NCBI RefSeq assembly: GCF_015645445.1
Contig: NZ_JADOGI010000039.1
Coordinates: 1-61,834 of the forward strand
DNA length: 61,834 bases
Direction: 5' to 3'
From: Nonomuraea cypriaca
GTDB lineage: Bacteria; Actinomycetota; Actinomycetes; Streptosporangiales; Streptosporangiaceae
This document shows positions 37,994 through 45,484 of this stretch, piece by piece. The notes below the pieces were generated by a model. That model saw nothing but the letters and a program-made list of their open reading frames with translations. It was not told the origin of the DNA and ran no database searches. The position numbers and the translations under genes were made by a program. The stretch's first letter is position 1. Each line of letters begins with the position of its first letter.

Positions 37994-38893
37994 TTTCCTG
38001 CTTCGGGCGGCGGCGCGTGCCGTGCGGAAGCTGTCGTACGTGAAGATCGCCAGGGCCAGCCAGACGATCGAGAAGCCGATCCACCTGCTGGGCGGCATGG
38101 TCTCCTTGGCGATCAGCACGCCCACCGCGAACTGCAGGACGGGCGCGATGTACTGCAGAAGCCCGACGGTGCTGAGCGGCACCCGGATCGCGGCAGCCCC
38201 GAAGCAGAGCAGCGGGAGCGCCGTGATGACCCCCGCGCCGACGAGCAGCACCGCGTGCCACACCCCGCCGTCCCCGAACGTGCCGTCGCCCGAGCCCTCC
38301 AGGAAGAGGAGATAGCCGAGGGCGGGGAGCAGCAGGACCAGCGTCTCCACGGCCAGGCTCTCCGTCGCGGCCACGTTGGCCCGCTTCTTCACCAGTCCGT
38401 ACACGCCGAAGCTCACGGCCAGCGTGAGGGCGATCCACGGCGGCCGCCCGTAGTCGAGCGCCAGCACCACCACCGCCAGCGCCCCGAACCCGACCGCGGC
38501 CCATTGCAGTGGCCGCAGCCGCTCCCGCAGCAGTACCACCCCGAAGAGCACGCTCACCAGGGGGTTGATGAAGTAGCCCAGGGCGCTCTCGACCACGTGA
38601 CCGGTGTTGACCGCGTAGATGTAGACGCCCCAGTTGACGGTGACGACCACGGCCGCCACCGTCAGCAACGCCAGCTTGGCCGGCTGCCTGACCAGCCGGC
38701 GGAACCACGACCAGTGCCTGCGCACGGCCAGGACCGCCAGCACGGCGAGCAGCGACCACACCATCCGATGCGCGAGGATCTCGACGGCTCCGGCCGGCTT
38801 GAGCAGCGGCCAGTAGAGGGGGAACAACCCCCACATCGCATAGGCGGCGATCCCGAACAACACACCACGCCGAGAGTCAGGCATGTCCCCCAT
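37961..38893 (-). CDS. rarD: EamA-family transporter RarD
   Basis: A 310-residue membrane protein with ten helices. The N-terminal signature GVLFGIAAYAMWGLFPLYWP, followed by EILAHRMVWSLL, is diagnostic of the RarD branch of the DMT superfamily. It probably exports or imports a small organic solute; the original chloramphenicol-sensitivity link in other bacteria does not define a substrate. ATG 38893 is taken; a second ATG three codons later (MPDSRRG) is possible. It is divergent from msrA across about 110 AT-rich bases that hold an imperfect inverted repeat around ACACAAATTCCG. Confidence 0.9.
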   Translation of the reverse strand: MGDMPDSRRGVLFGIAAYAMWGLFPLYWPLLKPAGAVEILAHRMVWSLLAVLAVLAVRRHWSWFRRLVRQPAKLALLTVAAVVVTVNWGVYIYAVNTGHVVESALGYFINPLVSVLFGVVLLRERLRPLQWAAVGFGALAVVVLALDYGRPPWIALTLAVSFGVYGLVKKRANVAATESLAVETLVLLLPALGYLLFLEGSGDGTFGDGGVWHAVLLVGAGVITALPLLCFGAAAIRVPLSTVGLLQYIAPVLQFAVGVLIAKETMPPSRWIGFSIVWLALAIFTYDSFRTARAAARSRKSARTLDNVVT

Positions 38894-39006
38894 CTTCAGC
38901 CATTACCACCTTTAAACACAAATTCCGGTCGCTGTACGGAAATGTGTAGTTCTACTTAAGTGTTAGGGGGTGAGTAGGCTGGAAGAGACCCATGGAGGTT
39001 AGTGCT

Positions 39007-39669
39007 ATGGGCTGGCTGTTCGGCGGCAACAAGACATCGATGGTCCGTCCCGGGGACGCCCTTCCCGGACGCGCGGAGACCATGCCCGTGCCGGCGCGGC
39101 ACGCGGTCCTGGACGCCCCTCTGGCCCCGCCGTACCCGCCGGGGATGGAGGTCGCGGACTTCGGCCTGGGCTGCTTCTGGGGCGCCGAGCGCATCTTCTG
39201 GCAGACGCCGGGGGTCTTCACGACGGCGGTCGGGTATCAGGGCGGCCACACGCCCAACCCGACGTACGAGGAGGTCTGCAGCGGGCTCACGGGGCACACC
39301 GAGGCTGTCAGAGTCGTGTTCGACCCGGCGAAGGTGTCGTACGAGGAGCTCCTGAGGATCTTCTGGGAGGCCCACGACCCGACCCAGGGGATGCGGCAGG
39401 GCAACGACGTGGGGACGCAGTACCGGTCCGCCATCTACTACCACTCACCCGAGCAGCGCAAGGCCGCGGAGACGACAAGGGACGCGTACCAGCGGGTGCT
39501 GCGGGGGTCGGGCTACGGCGAGATCACCACGGAGATCGCCGAGGCGGGCCCGTTCCACTTCGCGGAGGACTATCACCAGCAGTATTTGTTTAAAGTTCCG
39601 AACGGATACTGCGGCATCGGCGGGACGGGCGTTGCCTGCCCTGTGGGCCTGACCTCCGGCGAGGCGTAG
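39007..39669 (+). CDS. msrA: Peptide-methionine (S)-S-oxide reductase
   Basis: A 220-residue repair enzyme. The catalytic cysteine is Cys56 in [13 protein letters not shown], and resolving cysteines are Cys202 and Cys211 in the tail [15 protein letters not shown]. The core motifs [18 protein letters not shown] and [19 protein letters not shown] are intact. I prefer the ATG at 39007 with GGAGG at 38994-38998. Codons for the last 30 residues (TAT TTG TTT AAA GTT, GGA) are AT-richer than the rest. This 3' end, 39571-39669, recurs as truncated copies at 40445, 47402, 49180, 49875 and 60530, marking the start of the island. Confidence 0.97.
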   Translation: MGWLFGGNKTSMVRPGDALPGRAETMPVPARHAVLDAPLAPPYPPGMEVADFGLGCFWGAERIFWQTPGVFTTAVGYQGGHTPNPTYEEVCSGLTGHTEAVRVVFDPAKVSYEELLRIFWEAHDPTQGMRQGNDVGTQYRSAIYYHSPEQRKAAETTRDAYQRVLRGSGYGEITTEIAEAGPFHFAEDYHQQYLFKVPNGYCGIGGTGVACPVGLTSGEA

Positions 39670-39756
39670 AGCAGTGGCCGGAGCGGTTCGGTGGGTAGCT
39701 GGGGCATGACAATGGGTGGGCAACCTTCGGAATCACGGGACGGCGAGCTCTCGCGG

Positions 39757-39776
39757 CCATAGCATCGTTGCTATGG
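39757..39776. promoter_or_regulatory. Palindromic operator over the higB start codon
   Basis: CCATAGCA TCGT TGCTATGG is a perfect inverted repeat of eight-base arms. It spans the ATG of the toxin gene at 39773. Type II toxin-antitoxin operons are commonly shut off by their antitoxin at such sites, so this is the likely binding site of the HTH antitoxin. An RNA hairpin hiding the start codon is the alternative. Confidence 0.65.
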
Positions 39777-40120
39777 CCTGGGGTACTGTGGAGCTCGAAC
39801 CGGAGGTTCGGGAGTGGCTTGAGAAGCTCTCGGCGGAGTCGTTCGCGCGAGCGGCCTTTTATATCGAGCTGTTGGCGGCGGAGGGCCCGCTCCTTGGGGA
39901 TCCGTACACGCGACAGCTTGATGGCAAGCTGCGCGAGCTCCGGTTCTACCTTGATGATCTGACAATGCGGATCAGTTACTGGATCGCTCCGCAATGGCGG
40001 ATCACCCTTCTGACCGTTTTCCACAAAACGCGAATGAGGGAAGATCGAGAAGTGGACCGGGCGCGCCGGGCGTTGTACCGCTGTAGGGACGAGGCGCACT
40101 CGGTGGACGAGGAGTGGTGA
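39773..40120 (+). CDS. HigB/RelE-like toxin (phage Gp49-like family)
   Basis: A 115-residue protein with the pattern of HigB-type mRNA interferases: an N-terminal helix (PEVREWLEKLSAESFARAAFY), DPYTRQLDGKLRELRFYLDDL, then ITLLTVFHKTRMREDREVDRARR. The basic residues of the last segment are those expected for RNA cleavage at the ribosome. The toxin gene precedes the antitoxin, as in HigBA systems, and its stop overlaps the antitoxin ATG (TGATG). It is the first cargo after msrA, 103 bases beyond its stop. Activity is inferred from family only. Confidence 0.85.
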   Translation: MAWGTVELEPEVREWLEKLSAESFARAAFYIELLAAEGPLLGDPYTRQLDGKLRELRFYLDDLTMRISYWIAPQWRITLLTVFHKTRMREDREVDRARRALYRCRDEAHSVDEEW

Positions 40121-40419
40121 TGACCGAGCGGACCGACTGGGCCGAGCTCCGGGATCGACGGCTGTCCGAGCCGGGGGCGGCCGAGGCTTACGATGCGACT
40201 CGTCTTGCCTTCGAACTCGGTCGGGCGGTACGGCAGATGAGGGAATCCCATGGGTGGAGCCAGAGTGAGTTGGCCCGTGCTGCGGACATGACACAGTCGG
40301 CAGTAGCCCGCTTCGAAGCGGGAGGCACCGTCCCGACGTTGCCAGTCCTCGAGCGCTTGGCTAGGGCTCTGGACGCCGATCTGGAAGTACGAATCAGTCC
40401 GCGTGCTCCCGCAGCCTGA
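40120..40419 (+). CDS. XRE-family HTH antitoxin (HigA-like)
   Basis: A 99-residue protein. The HTH (AVRQMRESHGWSQSELARAA followed by TQSAVARFEAGG) occupies residues ~36-75. A short N-terminal arm precedes it, and a C-terminal helix (LERLARALDADLEVRI) ends it. It should neutralise the upstream toxin and repress the pair through the palindrome at 39757-39776. The frame ends just before the second msrA-tail copy, so the TA pair forms a complete unit between two msrA ends. Confidence 0.88.
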   Translation: MTERTDWAELRDRRLSEPGAAEAYDATRLAFELGRAVRQMRESHGWSQSELARAADMTQSAVARFEAGGTVPTLPVLERLARALDADLEVRISPRAPAA

Positions 40420-40444
40420 GTTTGATCTATGGCGCGAGATGAAC

Positions 40445-40499
40445 CGCTACCACCAGCAATATTTGTACAAAGTGCCCAATGGGTACTGTGGGATCGGCG
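40445..40499 (+). repeat. msrA 3'-end fragment, copy 2
   Basis: Fifty-five bases encode [18 protein letters not shown], the MsrA tail up to the first resolving cysteine, then the match stops. The copy differs from copy 5 (49875-49929) at only three bases, but more from the genuine msrA end, so copies 2 and 5 share one donor. It follows the HigA-like stop by 25 bases. An ATG at 40439 would open a 46-residue frame through it; I do not think that frame is a gene. Confidence 0.85.
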
Positions 40500-40582
40500 C
40501 ACTGGAGTCTCGTGCTCTGTGGGTGTGGCGTCTTCCGGAGAGTGATCTGACGGCTGGCAGTCTCCGAGCGAGATCGTGAGTT

Positions 40583-40613
40583 GTTGCCCCTTGTGTAACT
40601 CGCGAGGGGCAAC
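40583..40613. terminator. Hairpin, possible terminator
   Basis: GTTGCCCCT and AGGGGCAAC form a perfect nine-base stem around 13 bases. It lies after the HigBA pair and the second msrA fragment; TGTTTTGG follows a few bases on. It may end the toxin-antitoxin message. Confidence 0.4.
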
Positions 40614-41386
40614 GGCCGTGTTTTGGCACTCGTCCTGGCTGGCTGCCCAGGTCTTGGAGGCGGTCGTCACCTGTACGCCCGTAGTCGCCGCCGCCAGCGG
40701 CCGACGTTGGCGTGCGCAGTCGACCAGGTTGCCGAGGAAATCGCCGAGGAACGGCTTTTGATCAGACGTCCCAAGGTTTGGCAGAAGTGGCGCGATGTTC
40801 CTCTTGGGGAGATCGATACCTGTCGCGCTCGCGAGGCCAAGGACTCAGTGCGATCGTCAGTCCGGCGTACATGGACCATCTCCTCTCCGATGCGCGTTGC
40901 GCGTGGCAATCGCGCCTTCTGTCCATCATTGACGGCCGCATCGGAGCGCTTCTAGACAAACTTGCCCGAATTAGGCGATATGATGCACGCCCCATTCTCG
41001 GCCGTGACCGGACGTTTACGATGGCGGCCCGATCCATCCGCCGCCGGATTGCCTCTGACTCAGGAATTCGTGAGACGCGGCAACAATGGAATTGAACCTC
41101 CGCTGCCGAGTCCGACCAAATGGACGGCGAGCTAGCCTGTCCAGCGTGCTGAAGAGGTGGATCGTCCGTTCGGCGAATCCTGGCCCACGCCCATCCTGCA
41201 CCGCATGACACTCTCGTTGACGCTGGCCCCACCAGAGTCGCACCTATAAATGCCGTCCATGTAAATCAAAGAAAGGCAAGATATGGGGGGCGTGAATTTA
41301 TGACGCCGCTCGGTGTGCAGGGCGGGGGCCTGGTAATAATGGGTCGGGTCAGGAGAATTCCACCCGAGCAGACTCAGGGGGTAGTT
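40614..41386. other. 773-base stretch with no confident gene
   Basis: This stretch holds short overlapping frames on both strands with no family likeness. The piece near 40690-40830 (VAEEIAEERLLIRRPKVWQK) reads like an eroded protein but stops in all frames soon after. The last 150 bases are AT-rich, with TATAAA at 41245-41250 and a TTGACG upstream whose spacing is long. They may hold the promoter of the peptide gene that follows. Confidence 0.4.
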
Positions 41387-41482
41387 ATGTACGGATACCT
41401 GCCAGACGCTGCCTACAGGCCGGCTCCGCGTACGGGTGTGCGCCGCTGGTACGAGGCCATCGTGCTCGGCGAGCGGGCCTGA
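41387..41482 (+). CDS. Short Tyr/Trp-rich peptide, candidate RiPP-like precursor
   Basis: The 31-residue frame begins MYGYLPDAAYRPAPRTGVRR and ends in WYEAIVLGERA. It has three Tyr and one Trp-Tyr pair, three Pro, no Cys or Ser. GGGGG lies six bases before the ATG. In-frame ATGs at 41300 and 41339 would extend it to 60 or 47 residues, giving a possible leader. It is followed by a perfect 13-base hairpin and then a prolyl oligopeptidase gene. That order (abundant peptide, partial terminator, processing enzyme) is what ribosomal peptide operons show, but no maturation enzyme other than the protease is present, so the call is tentative. Confidence 0.5.
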   Translation: MYGYLPDAAYRPAPRTGVRRWYEAIVLGERA

Positions 41483-41491
41483 GTGATACGG

Positions 41492-41520
41492 GTGCTGCGG
41501 TCGGACTCCGACCGCAGCAC
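41492..41520 (+). terminator. Strong hairpin between peptide and protease genes (attenuator)
   Basis: GTGCTGCGGTCGG and CCGACCGCAGCAC pair perfectly around ACT. It begins ten bases after the peptide stop, and no run of T follows. It may protect the peptide message and let only part of transcription reach the protease gene. Confidence 0.65.
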
Positions 41521-41565
41521 TCCATGTCAGGAGCCGGATGACGGTACCCGGGAAGGGGTTTCCCA

Positions 41566-43653
41566 ATGGCACGACCTCCTTATCCCCAAGCTCAGCGCCA
41601 CGACGTGGTGGAAAGTCTGGGCGGATTTTCAATTTCGGACCCTTATCGCTGGCTGGAAGTCAGTGCTGACCCGCGTGTGCGGGCGTGGGCGGCCCAGCAG
41701 GACGAGTTGTTTTCTGCGCATCGTGCTGAATGGTCCGAAACCGAGAGCTGGAGGTCCATGATCGAGAATTTCTCCACCTTCGGGGTCTCCGATCCGCCAC
41801 TGGTGCGGGGATCGCTGATGTTCATCGCCGAGCAACTGTGTGACGACGAACAACGCCGCCTGGTCGTGGTCGACGGCGCGGGGGACCGGCGCGTGCTGGT
41901 GGATCCGGTGCAGCTGGACCCATCCGGCCAAACGCGGCTGTACACATGGTGGCCGTCGCGTGAGGGCGAGCGGGTAGCGGTTCAACTGGAGGTCGCCGAA
42001 CAGCCTGCGAGCGACATCGTGGTGCTGGATGTCCGTACCGGTGAGGTGCTGGACGGGCCTCTGCCGCGCGCGTGCAACACCTCGCTCGCCTGGCTGCCGG
42101 GAGGAGAGGCCTTCTACTACGTCAGCCGGGTGCCCGATGAGGAACTGGCTCCGGGAGACCGGCGGTTGCACCGGCGAGTTCGGCTGCATCGCATCGGATC
42201 CCCGCCCGAGACCGACCTCATGGTGTTCGGCGGAGTCGATGCCCCTGACTGCTACTACGGGCTCACCGTGAGCGCCGATGGCCGCCACATCGCGATGACG
42301 GTGTCGGACGGGCCCGTCCCCCACAATGACGTGTTGATCGCCGAGTTGACCGATCCGCAGGCTCTTCGCTTCGTGAAGACGGTGGACGGACACGCCACGG
42401 GCGCCCGCGTCCTGCCGCGTTTTCTGCCTGACGGCAAGCTGCTGCTGGTCACCGATTACCAGGCTCCGTGTGGTCGCATCTGCACGACGCCCAGGCACGA
42501 GACGGACCCGTCAGCATGGCGCACGCTGGTGCCCGAAGACCCCCAGGCCCCCTTGGACGACTGTCTGATCCTGGACGATCCGATGCTGCCGCGTCCTTTG
42601 CTGCTGGTGGCGCGCGCCCGCCACGGTGTCTCCACCTTGACGGTGCACGATCTGGACGATGGCCGACAGTTCACCACGGTGCCACTGCCCGGTATAGGCG
42701 TGGCGTCATCCCTGCAGACCGAGGTCCCTCACGGACGTCACTTGTGGTTCAGTTACTGCGACGCCACCAGACCGGCGGCCGTCTATCGCTATCACGCCGT
42801 CACAGGGGAGGTGGCCTCTGAGGTCGCCGGTGCTGCGAGCACGCCTCACTCGACCATCTGCAGCTGCACCGTTCGTTACCCGGCTGGCGATGGCACCGAG
42901 GTCACGCTGTTCCTCTTCACGCCGTCCGAGGAGCTCGACGGCCCTCGCCCGACTCTCCTGCACGGCTACGGAAGCTTTGGCCTGGCGATGCGTCCGCTGT
43001 TCTCTCCGATGGCGGCCGCGTGGGTCCACGCCGGCGGTGTTCACGCGGTCGCCTGTGTGCGCGGTGGCGGTGAAGAAGGTCAGCACTGGCACGATGCCGG
43101 TCGCGGACCGCACAAGCAGCGGACGATCAGCGATTTCAACGACGCCGCGGCCTGGCTCATCCGTACCGGCTACACCACCCCCGACCAACTGGCGATCTAT
43201 GGGATGTCCGGGGGTGGACTGCTGGTCACCGCCGCCGCCACGCAGCGCCCCGATCTGTACGCCGCGGTCATCGCTGACGGCCCGCTGTGCGACATGGTTC
43301 GCTACGAGCGCTTCGGCCTGGGTGGCACCTGGAGCGAGGAATTCGGCTCCTCCGCGCAGCCAGAGCAACTCCCGTGGCTGCTCGCCTACTCCCCCTACCA
43401 CCACGTCTCTTCGGGAACCGCCTACCCCGCCTTCCTGCTCGCAGGCGCGGTCACTGACCTGCTGACCGGTGAGGCCCACGTCAGCAAAATGTGCGCGGCC
43501 CTTCAGTACGCCACCAGCAGCGATCGCCCTGTTCTGATGCGCCGCGAACCCGACAGCGCTCACGCCGGGTCGTGCGCGAGCAAGGAACGCGCCCTGGCCG
43601 CCGACATGCTCGCCTTCGCCGCAAAATACACAGGTCTTTCACTCAGCGGGTGA
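41566..43653 (+). CDS. Prolyl oligopeptidase family serine protease (S9A-like)
   Basis: A 695-residue, apparently cytosolic enzyme. The N-terminal YPQAQRHDVVESLGGFSISDPYRWLE is the POP entry motif. Residues ~70-420 form the beta-propeller. The hydrolase domain has HGYGSFGLAM, the nucleophile Ser548 in GMSGGGLL, a probable Asp631 in AVTDLLTG and His666 in DSAHAGS. The usual GDHDDRVVP and NAGHGAGKP motifs are replaced, so substrate choice may be unusual. POPs remove leaders or macrocyclise in some peptide pathways; the short peptide gene directly upstream suggests such a role. It lies in the island. Confidence 0.88.
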   Translation: MARPPYPQAQRHDVVESLGGFSISDPYRWLEVSADPRVRAWAAQQDELFSAHRAEWSETESWRSMIENFSTFGVSDPPLVRGSLMFIAEQLCDDEQRRLVVVDGAGDRRVLVDPVQLDPSGQTRLYTWWPSREGERVAVQLEVAEQPASDIVVLDVRTGEVLDGPLPRACNTSLAWLPGGEAFYYVSRVPDEELAPGDRRLHRRVRLHRIGSPPETDLMVFGGVDAPDCYYGLTVSADGRHIAMTVSDGPVPHNDVLIAELTDPQALRFVKTVDGHATGARVLPRFLPDGKLLLVTDYQAPCGRICTTPRHETDPSAWRTLVPEDPQAPLDDCLILDDPMLPRPLLLVARARHGVSTLTVHDLDDGRQFTTVPLPGIGVASSLQTEVPHGRHLWFSYCDATRPAAVYRYHAVTGEVASEVAGAASTPHSTICSCTVRYPAGDGTEVTLFLFTPSEELDGPRPTLLHGYGSFGLAMRPLFSPMAAAWVHAGGVHAVACVRGGGEEGQHWHDAGRGPHKQRTISDFNDAAAWLIRTGYTTPDQLAIYGMSGGGLLVTAAATQRPDLYAAVIADGPLCDMVRYERFGLGGTWSEEFGSSAQPEQLPWLLAYSPYHHVSSGTAYPAFLLAGAVTDLLTGEAHVSKMCAALQYATSSDRPVLMRREPDSAHAGSCASKERALAADMLAFAAKYTGLSLSG

Positions 43654-43688
43654 CCGCGCTCGTACGGGAGGGGCAGCAGGGTGGCCTG

Positions 43689-43775
43689 GCCTCCATCGGA
43701 TCTCCAGTCCCTTGGCGTTCGGGAAAAACCTCGCCTCCGTCGCGTACGGACTGCTGGTATTTCCCGAACAACACG
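43689..43775. repeat. 87-base structured repeat, copy 1
   Basis: The copy is nearly the same as 49710-49796. Outer arms GTTCGGGAAA (43717-43726) and TTTCCCGAAC (43760-43769) are perfect ten-base inverted repeats, and TCCGT-CGCGT-ACGGA forms an inner stem. It starts about 35 bases after the protease stop. Both stems are kept between copies although bases between them vary, which suggests the fold or the paired sites matter. Confidence 0.7.
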
Positions 43776-43989
43776 TTCAAGGGCGAGTCGCCTGCGGCGG
43801 CCGGCCGCGCGTCGGGCGGTCGCTGGACCGCGCTGCGGCCTGGGAGTCGGTCGCGGCCAGCACCGCCAACGCGCGTCCTGCGCTCAGTGTGACTTAACGG
43901 TAAGGGATGAGCACACGGACCAGGTGGCAGATGTGCTGATCTCCTTCGAAGCGCGATCTCCGGTAAGCGGTCCCGTCCATGGGCAGAGC
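43776..43989. other. Non-coding stretch after structured repeat
   Basis: No gene is supported. Open frames in it are short and GC-driven. It separates the structured repeat from the end of the minus-strand HTH-membrane gene. Confidence 0.4.
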
Positions 43990-44484
43990 TTACGGTCGGC
44001 TAAAGATATGCGATCTTGTGGCCTCGAGTATGGTCCATTGCTCCCCTGTCAGCCTGTAGGGCGGAGTGAGAGCCTTGAGATCGCTTGCGTTGGGAATAAC
44101 CTGCGCTCGCTCAAACCCCTCAAGTGCCCATGTGGTTATTCCCGTTCGCGCACTAACCTCTTTTATCGACAGCCCGCTTTTTAGTCGAGCGTTGCGAAGC
44201 GCCTCCGCGAGTTGCCCCTTGGGGCCTGGTGGGAGCGTGACCGGAGAGGAGGCACTCGGGCGGGGCGCCCTGTCCGCCTCCCCCTCTGAGCGGGAGGAGC
44301 CCGCGACGGCCGCAACGCCGCCTGATAGGAGGCCAAAGCCGATGATCAAAGCTACTATGGGCACGATCGCGCCTGAGGGGTCGGAGTCGGTAGTGTTGGA
44401 GGTTGTGGAGTTACGATTGTGAGCCCTGACTCGTATCCGCTTGCCGCTCTTGAGATATCGCCAATGCGATCTGATGGGAACCAT
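43990..44484 (-). CDS. Membrane-anchored helix-turn-helix protein
   Basis: A 164-residue protein with an unusual order. Residues ~1-35 are basic and Asn/Thr-rich, a single membrane helix is at ~38-62 (AIVPIVALIIGFGLLSGGVA), then a Pro/Ser linker, then an XRE-like HTH at ~90-135 (LAEALRNARLKSGLSIKEVS, then TGITTWALEGFERA). The N-terminal charge would put the two sides of the membrane in doubt; a cytosolic HTH after a reverse-signal helix is possible. ATG 44484 is taken for lack of a better start. The function is unknown; codon use is poorer in GC than in the core genes. Confidence 0.5.
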   Translation of the reverse strand: MVPIRSHWRYLKSGKRIRVRAHNRNSTTSNTTDSDPSGAIVPIVALIIGFGLLSGGVAAVAGSSRSEGEADRAPRPSASSPVTLPPGPKGQLAEALRNARLKSGLSIKEVSARTGITTWALEGFERAQVIPNASDLKALTPPYRLTGEQWTILEATRSHIFSRP

Positions 44485-44846
44485 GGAGCGAGGTTAAACG
44501 GCGGCGCCGACAAATTAGCCAGCAGGTAGCGGGGCTAGCAAAATGACGCTTGGCGGATACGCTCGCCTTGCTTTACGGAGACCGTACCTAGTGTTATAGG
44601 TCAGCCTCTTTGGCTGTTTACGAGTGGCGATTATGGGGCGATTGAGGTACTGGTGATCTAATGCGGGCTGAGGATCGTATTCCGTCCTGATGCTGCACTG
44701 TTCGTATCTTCGGCCGAGGCCAAGTCCACCTACGAACCTGGTGGGGTACACGAGTGAAGCCGTAGGTGTCACGCTCAAGAGGCTGCCGCCCCACTTCAGG
44801 TGCTCGGGCCTTACAGCCCTGTGCTCCGGGTCGGGTTGCCATCGAA
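44485..44846. other. 362-base stretch without a supported gene
   Basis: A minus-strand frame runs through it but shows no family pattern and is probably chance. GC is lower than in the core. I see no repeats matching the other island blocks. Confidence 0.35.
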
Positions 44847-45059
44847 TCACCTGCCTACCGCAGGTTGCCCTGACTTCTGGTGTCGGACCTCGGCGTGTAG
44901 ATTCCTGGCCAGCTCCTCCAAGGTCTCTCCGCAACGCACGTTGGAGAGGCCGCTGTTCTTGGGCATGAAGTTGACTCGCATGGCCACCCAGCCTCCAGAC
45001 ATGTCGGTGATCTGCCATCCGGGGAATCTGCTGAGCACTTGCTGCACGGTCAGAGACAC
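44847..45059 (-). CDS. Small actinobacterial accessory protein, unknown
   Basis: A 70-residue protein, start GTG 45059. Its core LSRFPGWQITDMSGGWVAMR followed by a C-terminal helix (TLEELARNLHAEVRHQ) resembles short proteins found next to XRE regulators in actinomycete islands. No function is known for those. The start overlaps the stop of the upstream gene by ten bases, so the two are translated together. The longer frame upstream of 45059 is Arg/Pro-rich and lies inside the neighbour, so I exclude it. Confidence 0.5.
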   Translation of the reverse strand: MSLTVQQVLSRFPGWQITDMSGGWVAMRVNFMPKNSGLSNVRCGETLEELARNLHAEVRHQKSGQPAVGR

Positions 45060-45370
45060 GGCTGCGCTCCGGCGATCAGGGACGAGAGCGGATGTGTCAT
45101 GCGCAGTTCGGTGTAGCGAAGGGCGACTCGGTGGGCGGCGCGGCTCGGCTGGGTGAAGGGATGCCCTGCGTAGATCGCTCGGTGTCGGCGTGGGTTCCAG
45201 CCAGTGCGCCACCAGTACGTGCCGTCCGCGCACCATACGATCAAGCCGACCCAGACCGACACCATGGGCGTGCCGTAGTCGTGATGGACGTCGGTAGTGA
45301 TTCCCTTCTCCGCAAGAGCAGTGGCCAGCCCTTGCGCGGCGGCCAGGGGTTGAGGCGGTAGTGCGTTCAT
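45050..45370 (-). CDS. Small actinobacterial accessory protein, unknown
   Basis: A 106-residue protein starting MNALPPQPLAAAQGLATALA. The middle reads VSVWVGLIVWCADGTYWWRT, a beta-rich Trp cluster, and the end VALRYTELRMTHPLSSLIAG is helical. Such proteins are common beside XRE/TPR regulators in actinomycetes, as here, but I know no assigned function. It is divergent from the broken XRE-TPR gene at 45485 and overlaps the next minus-strand gene by ten bases. Confidence 0.55.
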   Translation of the reverse strand: MNALPPQPLAAAQGLATALAEKGITTDVHHDYGTPMVSVWVGLIVWCADGTYWWRTGWNPRRHRAIYAGHPFTQPSRAAHRVALRYTELRMTHPLSSLIAGAQPCL

Positions 45371-45484
45371 GTACTGAGCGTCGCCGTCACATAACTACAG
45401 GTGAACGGCCTAGCGCTGCTGGTGGTACGTCTATTCCCGTCACGAATATCGGTACGGCCAAGGTCAGCGGCTTAACCTAGCGTT

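Noticed and set aside
40439..40579. A 46-residue frame through msrA fragment 2 as a new gene
   Set aside because: Half of it is the msrA tail and the rest has no protein pattern; best read as a fragment that happens to be open.
40762..41232. A 156-codon minus-strand frame in the stretch before the peptide gene
   Set aside because: No recognisable fold, no start context, Arg/Ser-rich as in random frames.
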